A DNA stretch of 64,000 nt, from contig JAUXGN010000001.1 in NCBI GenBank assembly GCA_030622115.1, forward strand, positions 1 through 64,000. The letters run 5' to 3'. This document shows, in pieces, positions 57,764 through 64,000 of the stretch. A program made the translations under genes and the position numbers. This DNA comes from Candidatus Eiseniibacteriota bacterium (GTDB lineage Bacteria > Joyebacterota > Joyebacteria > Joyebacterales > Joyebacteraceae). Under the pieces are notes generated by a model that worked only from the letters and a program-made list of their open reading frames with translations, made no database searches and was not told the DNA's origin. The stretch's first letter is position 1. Each line of letters opens with the position of its first letter.

Positions 57764-59365
57764 TCATTCCGTGAGCCGCCAGATGATGAACGCGGCGGTT
57801 CTCGACCCGAGGGAGAACGGGGGAGAGCGATACACCTCGTTACTCTTCCTCAGGACGATGCCGTCGCTCTCCACCCCATACTGATGACTGCGGTATTTGA
57901 AGCTGAACGAATCGTAGTTTCCCTCTGCGACTCCGCGCAGCGTCGAGATAGGCTGCACCAGATAGCGCACGCCGAGCGATCTCAGATAGACGGCCAGCTG
58001 CTTGTCACGAAGCACTTCCTGGAACCGGGAGCCGTTGACAAGGCCGTCAAGATTGATGACGTCGCGCTCACTGAAGAAGCCAAACGTTCCAGCATCCTTC
58101 ATCGCGAGTAAATCATCGTTCGTTGTCTCCCTCTGGGCCCACTGGGCCGCCTCGTACGCGACCGCATGCCACCCGTGATCGAGAGGCAGCGAGCGACGTC
58201 TGTGAGCGTTCGCGGCCCCGAGGCCGATAGCAATAACAATCACTGCCCAGTAGATGGCGTTCCTCATTCTTGGCCGACGCGGCCAGAGTTGCACGTGTAG
58301 CGCGTGGCTACCCACGGCGAGTGATACGAAAAGCATCGATGGTATGAAGTGCCAGTAGAACACGGCCCATTTCATGAACAGAAGCACGTAGCAGAAGTGC
58401 AGGACCACCCCTGCGGCCAGGATTGCTATGGCGGCGTCGTGCGGGTGGACGTGCGGTCTTCGCATGAGCCGGCCCTTCCACGCAAACCAAGCGATGTAGC
58501 AGATCGAGATCGAGACGCAGACGAGCACCACGACTGCCACTGGGTGACCGAGTCCCCTGATGGCATCGAACGAGATGGAGGGACTGGGAAAGCTCGACTT
58601 CAGGACACCACTGATGGGCATCATGCGGCCGAACTCAAGCTGGTTGAACACAAGGTACGGTGACACAACTATGGTCGCTCCGAGCACTATCGCTCCCGAT
58701 CCAACGAGCGCGCGCCCTCGGATTTCCGGACGCCGGATCGCTGTCAGAAGGGCGAAGCTGATGGCCGCCGCCCCTACAAACACCGTGTCCAGACGCGACA
58801 GCATCACAAGTCCCATGAGGAGGCCGAAGATGAGCGACTGTCTGAAGGCGAACTCGCTGAGGACCTGCGTTCTTGACCCGTGCTTCAGCAGAGCGGCGAG
58901 CGTGAGAACCAGCAGTGCGGACTCCATGCCATTGGTGGCGCGCTCGACCACGAGGAACACGAAGATGACGGCAGTGGCCCACGTGAAGCTGCTCGGGCGC
59001 CCCTGGGGGCCAAGCGTCAGCACCATGCACGAGGCACAGGCGAGCATGGCGACCTGAAGCAAGAGGCACAGACGGAACATGGTTTCGGGTGAGCTGTCGC
59101 AGACCGAGAACAAGCCGGTCAGGACATAGAGCCATAGGGGTTGGAATCCGTTGGTCAGTGTGATGCCGTCGAAGGTGAGTCCCCTGTGGGCCGTGAGGTT
59201 CTCTGCGATGTTGAGGTAGTAGAATGCGTCGTCCGGTACGATGTTGATCAGACTCCTGATGTCCGCACGCAGGACGAACAGAGCTAGGTAGCAGAACGCG
59301 GTGGCTACCAGGCCATAGAGTATCCACGTCGCTGGCGATCTGTCAGGTTTGGAACAAGGAACCAC
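57764..59365 (-). CDS. GT-C-type membrane glycosyltransferase-like protein
   Basis: A 533-residue protein with about ten membrane segments. The first outer loop reads 'IVPDDAFYYLNIAENL', the acidic pair typical of GT-C enzymes that use polyprenyl-phosphate sugars (PMT/ArnT type). The last 130 residues are a soluble domain. Such proteins add sugars to lipids or proteins at the outer face of the inner membrane; the acceptor cannot be told. The GTG start has AAGGAGG six bases upstream. A seven-base stem (59488-59507, CACACCA with TGGTGTG) lies in its leader. Confidence 0.7.
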   Translation of the reverse strand: MVPCSKPDRSPATWILYGLVATAFCYLALFVLRADIRSLINIVPDDAFYYLNIAENLTAHRGLTFDGITLTNGFQPLWLYVLTGLFSVCDSSPETMFRLCLLLQVAMLACASCMVLTLGPQGRPSSFTWATAVIFVFLVVERATNGMESALLVLTLAALLKHGSRTQVLSEFAFRQSLIFGLLMGLVMLSRLDTVFVGAAAISFALLTAIRRPEIRGRALVGSGAIVLGATIVVSPYLVFNQLEFGRMMPISGVLKSSFPSPSISFDAIRGLGHPVAVVVLVCVSISICYIAWFAWKGRLMRRPHVHPHDAAIAILAAGVVLHFCYVLLFMKWAVFYWHFIPSMLFVSLAVGSHALHVQLWPRRPRMRNAIYWAVIVIAIGLGAANAHRRRSLPLDHGWHAVAYEAAQWAQRETTNDDLLAMKDAGTFGFFSERDVINLDGLVNGSRFQEVLRDKQLAVYLRSLGVRYLVQPISTLRGVAEGNYDSFSFKYRSHQYGVESDGIVLRKSNEVYRSPPFSLGSRTAAFIIWRLTE

Positions 59366-59669
59366 GAGTTTCCTCCTTACGTCTCCGCGCAGACGCGGCT
59401 ACCTCGGCACGGGCTGGCGAGGAGAGTTCTTCGATTACAGTAGGCTAGCACCGTGCTCCAGACAAGCCCTTTCTACACACGAATCAACACACCACCAGGT
59501 TGGTGTGAAGGTTGCCGGATCCCGCTTGGGCTGCTAAACTCTTTGTCTAGGCTCGTGTCACAATGTAGGTGTGACCGGGCAACATTGACTACTCATACCG
59601 CGGCGCGGGTCCCTACGGGCGACCGGCGCGGCGGCTCATTGCGTTTCATGCATAGCCGTGAGGAAGACT
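59366..59669. other. Divergent promoter region between glycosyltransferase and moxR genes
   Basis: No gene seen. It must hold promoters for both directions, but no clear -35/-10 pair was found. It contains a perfect hairpin CACACCA-CCAGGT-TGGTGTG at 59488-59507. Confidence 0.45.
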
Positions 59670-60674
59670 ATGAACCCTGAGATGAGATCCTTTGAGGGCG
59701 GCGACCTGGAAGCCGCAAGGGCGCTCACGAATGCGAAAGAGAAAATACTCGGAGAGATAAGAAAAGTGATCGTGGGGCAGGACCAGGTCATCGAGGATCT
59801 ACTGATGGCCATTCTGGCCGACGGGCACTGCCTTCTGATCGGTGTTCCAGGACTTGCCAAGACCCTGATGGTCAGCACGCTCGCCGGCGTCCTGGATCTC
59901 TCGTTCAAGCGGATCCAGTTCACGCCCGACCTTATGCCGTCCGACATTACCGGCACCGACATCATTGAAGAGAATCCCGTAACACACGCGAGGGATTTCA
60001 AATTCATCCGGGGTCCGGTCTTCGCGAACATCGTTCTGGCGGACGAGATCAACAGAACGCCTCCGAAGACGCAGGCGGCCCTCCTCCAGGCGATGCAGGA
60101 GAAAGAAGTGTCGGCGGGCGGCAATACCCACGCTTTGGCACTTCCCTTCTTCGTGCTCGCGACCCAGAACCCAATTGAGCTAGAAGGAACCTATCCTCTT
60201 CCCGAAGCACAGCTCGATCGTTTCATGTTCAGCATCTACGTAGACTATCCGAGCGAGGCGGAGGAGAAGGAGATCGTGGAATCGACGACCAGCGCCTATG
60301 TCCCTGAGCTTGAGAAGGTGCTGAACGGAGATGACATCCAGCGACTGCAGAAGCTCATCCGCCGAGTACCGGTTCCCGATCACACCCTCGACTTCGCGGT
60401 GAAGCTGGCTCGCAGCACGCGTCCGACCGAAGACTCACCTGACTATGTCCGGAACTGGGTAAGCTGGGGTGCGGGGCCAAGAGCTTCACAGTATCTCATC
60501 CTGGGCGCCAAGACGCACGCGGTGCTGAATGGGAAGTACGCGCCCGAGACGGAGGACGTGAGGGCAGTCGCGGGACTCGTTCTCAGGCACCGCATCGTGA
60601 CGAACTTCAATGCGGAAGCGGACGGTGTATCAGCCGCGGATATCGTCACCCGTCTGGTGGCGGATGCGGCCTAG
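59670..60674 (+). CDS. MoxR-family AAA+ ATPase
   Basis: A 334-residue MoxR ATPase. Walker A is 'LLIGVPGLAKTLMVSTLA', Walker B 'NIVLADEINRTPPKTQAALL', sensor 1 'FFVLATQNPIELEGTYPLPE', then 'AQLDRFMF'. MoxR proteins act as chaperones that mature metal-dependent or VWA-domain partners; the DUF58 and VWA genes that follow are the usual partners. The ATG at 59670 has GAGG six bases upstream; a GTG at 59658 is an alternative. It starts a three-gene operon. Confidence 0.94.
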   Translation: MNPEMRSFEGGDLEAARALTNAKEKILGEIRKVIVGQDQVIEDLLMAILADGHCLLIGVPGLAKTLMVSTLAGVLDLSFKRIQFTPDLMPSDITGTDIIEENPVTHARDFKFIRGPVFANIVLADEINRTPPKTQAALLQAMQEKEVSAGGNTHALALPFFVLATQNPIELEGTYPLPEAQLDRFMFSIYVDYPSEAEEKEIVESTTSAYVPELEKVLNGDDIQRLQKLIRRVPVPDHTLDFAVKLARSTRPTEDSPDYVRNWVSWGAGPRASQYLILGAKTHAVLNGKYAPETEDVRAVAGLVLRHRIVTNFNAEADGVSAADIVTRLVADAA

Positions 60675-60701
60675 CGGTAGATGACCGGCAGGAGACCAGC
60701 G

Positions 60702-61601
60702 ATGTCCGAGAACTCATACAGACGCTTCCTTGATCCGGCCGTTGTCTCGAAGCTTGCTACCATGGAGCTGAGAGCCAGGCTTGTCGTGGAGGGCTTCGTC
60801 ACGGGTCTCCACCGGAGTCCCTACAAGGGATTCAGCGTGGAGTTCGCGGAGCACAGGCAGTACATGCCGGGTGACCCTCTCAAACACATCGATTGGAAGG
60901 TCTTCGGCAAGACCGACCGTTTCTACATCAAGGAGTATGAGGAGGAGACGAATCTCCGAGGCTATATCCTGCTCGATGCGAGCGCATCAATGGGATACGG
61001 GGAGGATCGGATCACAAAGCTCGAGTACGGGAGCTACCTGGCCGCTGCGCTCACCTATCTCATGCTGAAACAGCAGGACTCCGCCGGTCTCCTGGTATTC
61101 GACAAGAGCATCAGGGAGTTCGTGCCGCCTCGCTCCAATCCCCGGCAGCTCCACCTGCTTCTTTCGGAGCTCGACAGGACGGAGGCATCCTCGACGACAG
61201 GGATCGGCGAGGTGCTCCACGAGCTGGCCAAGCGGATGAAGAGACGCGGCCTGGTCATTCTCATCTCTGATCTTCTCGACGACCCGGACAAGGTCATTCC
61301 CGGTCTCAAGCATTTCCGGCATATGAAGCACGAAGTCATCGTCTTCCACGTGCTGGACCCTCGCGAGGCGGAGTTCACGTTCGAAACGGACGCGACGTTC
61401 CGCGATATGGAGACCGGCGAGACGATGACGACGGAACCTTTGGCTATCCGACGCGACTATCTCGAGGCGGTCGGGGAGTGGACTGCGCGGCTGCGGCGCG
61501 AGTGCGCGGAGAGCCGGATCGACTACGTACAAGTGCTGACATCGACACCATACGACCGGGCGCTCTTCTCCTATCTGGAGAAGCGGAAACGACTAGGGTA
61601 G
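60702..61601 (+). CDS. DUF58 protein of the MoxR operon
   Basis: A 299-residue protein with the DUF58 core 'RQYMPGDPLKHIDWKVFGKT' and 'DRFYIKEYEEETNLRGYILL', followed by a VWA-like fold with 'LLDASASMGYG' (the D-x-S-x-S metal site). It usually pairs with MoxR and membrane VWA proteins. It starts 27 bases after moxR with GGAG ahead of the ATG at 60702; an ATG at 60681 would add seven residues. The function is not known in detail. Confidence 0.92.
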   Translation: MSENSYRRFLDPAVVSKLATMELRARLVVEGFVTGLHRSPYKGFSVEFAEHRQYMPGDPLKHIDWKVFGKTDRFYIKEYEEETNLRGYILLDASASMGYGEDRITKLEYGSYLAAALTYLMLKQQDSAGLLVFDKSIREFVPPRSNPRQLHLLLSELDRTEASSTTGIGEVLHELAKRMKRRGLVILISDLLDDPDKVIPGLKHFRHMKHEVIVFHVLDPREAEFTFETDATFRDMETGETMTTEPLAIRRDYLEAVGEWTARLRRECAESRIDYVQVLTSTPYDRALFSYLEKRKRLG

Positions 61602-61655
61602 AAGAGCCGACCGATCGCTCAAGGTTCGGCGACGGGGCGGCCGACGGAGACACAC

Positions 61656-63815
61656 GTGGGATTCATGTTTCTCAACACAGCGTTTCTATTCACCGCATTC
61701 GCGGCCCTGCTTCCGCTGATCATTCACATGATCAGCAGGCGCCGCGTGGACTCGATCGATTTCAGCTCGATCCGATTTCTCAAGCAACTTGAGAGAAAGA
61801 AAATACGCCGGGTGCGCATCCGGCAGATCCTGCTTCTCATCATACGGAGCCTTATCCTGCTCTTCGTTGCACTCGCGATTGCGAGGCCGACTCTGCAAGG
61901 GGTGTTTGAGGGCGGCGTATCGAGTCACGCAAGGACATCCGTCGCGATCGTGATAGATGACAGCGCGAGCATGTCGCGGCGATCGGACGGCGGCATCCTC
62001 TACGCTGAGGCGGTGGCAAGGGTCAGTGCGATCACGCGGCTTCTGTCCAGCGGAGATGAGGCGTTCCTTCTGACTGCGTCCTCGCCCACAGAGGTTGTGA
62101 TCGGGGACGGCACGTTCAGCCCGGACGTGCTCCACGCTGAACTCTCCGCTCTCGAACCGACTGACGCCGGCACCGACTACCCGCGCGCGGTGAGTGCGGC
62201 GCTCGCGTATCTTGCGGAGTCGCGGAACCTGAATCGCGAGCTGTACGTAGTCGGCGACATGCAGCGAACAGGGTGGGAGAGTGAGATCGGAGCATCAGTT
62301 GAGGCGAGCGCTGAGACTGGATTGCCTGTCGAGGCGGTCGGGGAAGGGGTGCGCGGATACGTCATCCCGGTTGTGGGGCCGACCGGCAACTGTGCCGTCA
62401 CGGCCGTTCGGGTGGAGAGACGCTACGGCGGTACTCCCGGCATGTACGCTGTTGTTGCAGAGGCGCGGAACTTCGGTGCAAGACCATGTGATATCCCAGT
62501 TCGCCTCTTCGTCGATGGTATCCAGGTGGGGCAAACCGGAGTGGCAATCGACGCGGGCGCCACAGCGAGCGCCGCGTTTTCGACGGCCGTGGATGTGAGC
62601 GAGTGGCACTCGGGGTGGGTTGAGATTGCGACGGATGTTCTGGATGCCGACAACCGGCGATACTTCGTCATCCGTCCTGAGGAACGCATCGAAGTGCTGG
62701 TCGTGCGAGGCGACGGCGTGCCCGATGGTGGTGGGCACGTTGGCGCGTCCGAGGGTGGTGGGCACGACGGCGCGCCCGACGACTGGTACTACATAGCGCG
62801 CGCGCTCGATCCGACCCGCGGCGGCGAACGGTTCCATCCGGTGGTCTTGATGGTCGGGGCGCTGGCGCATCAGGAGGAAGGTCGCTTCCCTGTGGTCGTG
62901 CTGGCGGACATCGACAGGCTTGATGACGCCGGTGAACGTTGGATCGAGCGACATCTCTCTGATGGAGGAGGTGTCCTGGCGGTTCTTGGTGACGGGACGG
63001 ATATCCGATACTGGAACGCCGAGTTGCTTCCCCTTCTCGCCGGAGGCTCCATAGTCGCACCGGTAGAAAGGCGTGGAGGCGTGAGGTTGGCGCCCGTGTC
63101 GGCGGGGCATCCACTTCTTGCCGGGTTCGTGTTTGGGGACCGGCTGATCGATGACGTGGCTGTCAGAAAGGCGTTCCGAGTAGTGATCGGGGGGGCGGAC
63201 GAGATCATGGAACTGCCGGGCGTGGGTCCGGCAATGGTAGCGACGACACCACCGGTTGGAGGTGCAGCGGCTCTCCTGTACACAGGCATTGACCCGGCGT
63301 GGAGTGATATCTCCCGAAGCGGGCTGCTGGTGCCGCTGCTTCACAGGATCACGGGGCGGCTCGCGGAACCGTCCGTCCGTCAACTCGACAGTGAGGTAGG
63401 TGGCGATCTTACGGTCCCCTATGATCCCTCACACTCAGGCACTCCGATCGTCTTCCTTCCTGACGGTGGTGAGGAATCAGCCGTCAGGATATCCGGTCCC
63501 CGCGGCGGCGCCGCCATCCGCCGTGTCCGTCAGACTGGGATCTACGAGTTCACGGAGAACGGAGAACTCCGCGCGCTGGGAGCCGTCAATCTGCCTGAGC
63601 AGGAATCAAACCTGGGAGCAGTAGACGAAGCAGGTCTGGCTGAGCTGCTTGATCCACTTGAGATCAGGGTGATCGAGTCCGGAGCCGGGCTCGAAGAGGA
63701 AATCCTCGTGGCCAGACACGGGCGAGAGCTCTGGCGCGCGTTCGTCTACGTTGCACTCATGCTTCTGGCCGCCGAGATGTACGTCGCGCGCCCCAGGTTT
63801 GCGCCGGAACGATAG
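61656..63815 (+). CDS. BatA-type membrane VWA protein
   Basis: A 719-residue membrane protein. The N-terminal BatA segment reads 'MFLNTAFLFTAFAALLPLII' and 'HMISRRRVDSIDFSSIRFLK', then a second membrane helix ('QILLLIIRSLILLFVALAIA'). A VWA domain follows with the metal site 'VIDDSASMS'. Residues about 340-520 are a glutamine-amidotransferase-like fold without its catalytic triad (inferred). A glycine/histidine-rich low-complexity linker (about residues 352-374) is made of two similar nine-residue units. A last membrane helix lies at about 695-712. Such proteins, with MoxR and DUF58, belong to the aerotolerance-type operon. The GTG at 61656 has GGAG six bases upstream. Confidence 0.85.
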   Translation: MGFMFLNTAFLFTAFAALLPLIIHMISRRRVDSIDFSSIRFLKQLERKKIRRVRIRQILLLIIRSLILLFVALAIARPTLQGVFEGGVSSHARTSVAIVIDDSASMSRRSDGGILYAEAVARVSAITRLLSSGDEAFLLTASSPTEVVIGDGTFSPDVLHAELSALEPTDAGTDYPRAVSAALAYLAESRNLNRELYVVGDMQRTGWESEIGASVEASAETGLPVEAVGEGVRGYVIPVVGPTGNCAVTAVRVERRYGGTPGMYAVVAEARNFGARPCDIPVRLFVDGIQVGQTGVAIDAGATASAAFSTAVDVSEWHSGWVEIATDVLDADNRRYFVIRPEERIEVLVVRGDGVPDGGGHVGASEGGGHDGAPDDWYYIARALDPTRGGERFHPVVLMVGALAHQEEGRFPVVVLADIDRLDDAGERWIERHLSDGGGVLAVLGDGTDIRYWNAELLPLLAGGSIVAPVERRGGVRLAPVSAGHPLLAGFVFGDRLIDDVAVRKAFRVVIGGADEIMELPGVGPAMVATTPPVGGAAALLYTGIDPAWSDISRSGLLVPLLHRITGRLAEPSVRQLDSEVGGDLTVPYDPSHSGTPIVFLPDGGEESAVRISGPRGGAAIRRVRQTGIYEFTENGELRALGAVNLPEQESNLGAVDEAGLAELLDPLEIRVIESGAGLEEEILVARHGRELWRAFVYVALMLLAAEMYVARPRFAPER
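62724..62778 (+). repeat. Imperfect 27-bp tandem repeat in the BatA-like gene
   Basis: Two adjacent units, both containing GGTGGTGGGCACG, encode the G-G-G-H-x-G-A linker. It looks like a small in-frame duplication. Confidence 0.6.
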
Positions 63816-63888
63816 CTTCATCACCGCCGTCCCGATCGTTGGAACAGACGCGGCCGCCATGGTACACGGAAGGCCGAAAGAGGAATCG

Positions 63889-64000
63889 ATGCCGGGCAGA
63901 AGGATAGTCGAGTTGGCGAGCGAGGCCGAGCCGTTCGAACGGATCGTCCGGAGGATCGCCAGGGGGAAAAACCGGTTCTGGGTAGGCGGCCTCATGGGGT
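63889..64000 (+). CDS. mfd: Partial transcription-repair coupling factor-like gene (N-terminus)
   Basis: Only 37 codons are in the window. They read 'AEPFERIVRRIARGKNRFWV' and then 'GGLMG', which resembles the start of Mfd, where a short helix precedes a conserved G-L-x-G-S-A segment. Mfd removes stalled RNA polymerase and recruits UvrA. The ATG at 63889 has AGAGGA four bases upstream; an in-frame ATG at 63859 is also possible. The call rests on a short stretch. Confidence 0.5.
   Translation, partial: MPGRRIVELASEAEPFERIVRRIARGKNRFWVGGLMG

Overview
The window is the replication-origin region of a bacterial chromosome, probably from an uncultured lineage near the FCB group (Eisenbacteria/Krumholzibacteria-like). 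That placement is an inference. It rests on the Gram-negative envelope genes (TonB receptor, OmpA-type protein, lipoproteins, outer-membrane barrels), on two secreted proteins with FlgD/type A-like C-terminal sorting tails, and on a V-type ATPase in the slot after parAB. No rRNA or tRNA gene was seen.

Bases 1-15.6 kb are almost entirely minus strand. From the left edge they hold a partial iron-sulfur hydrogenase/sulfite-reductase-type subunit, three SPFH (HflK/HflC) genes of which the first is fused to a cation-diffusion-facilitator membrane domain, then gyrA, gyrB, dciA, recF and dnaN, a GH97 glycosidase, and dnaA. From 16.3 kb the direction switches to plus with rpmH-rnpA-yidD-yidC-jag-mnmE-mnmG-rsmG, two perfect parS sites, parA-parB and a bactofilin. 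A nine-gene V-type ATPase operon follows (26.5-35.4 kb). Core genes therefore point away from an origin at about 13.8-16.2 kb. DnaA boxes flank dnaA on both sides, a DnaA-trio-like element next to an AT-rich stretch lies downstream of dnaA, and a roughly 250-bp G/A-rich tract sits between dnaA and rpmH.

From 35.7 to 57.4 kb lies an envelope and accessory region: a small barrel protein, a cupin, an OmpA protein with TSP3 repeats and a diguanylate cyclase with two receiver-like domains. A same-strand block then encodes an outer-membrane barrel protein, an ECF sigma factor, a membrane anti-sigma-like protein, a seven-repeat Ig-like protein and an LPP20-like lipoprotein. The anti-sigma-like protein and the barrel protein share a periplasmic domain, which suggests one signalling system. 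Next come a lipoprotein with a type III PLP decarboxylase, a secreted beta-propeller, a BtuB-type receptor behind a clear cobalamin riboswitch, a secreted M28 peptidase and a small cysteine-rich secreted protein.

The right end (57.7-64 kb) has a GT-C-type membrane glycosyltransferase, a MoxR-DUF58-BatA operon and the first codons of what looks like mfd. Starts were moved from the longest reading frame where a Shine-Dalgarno site, signal peptide or family N-terminus supported it. All functional calls come from reading motifs, not from database searches.
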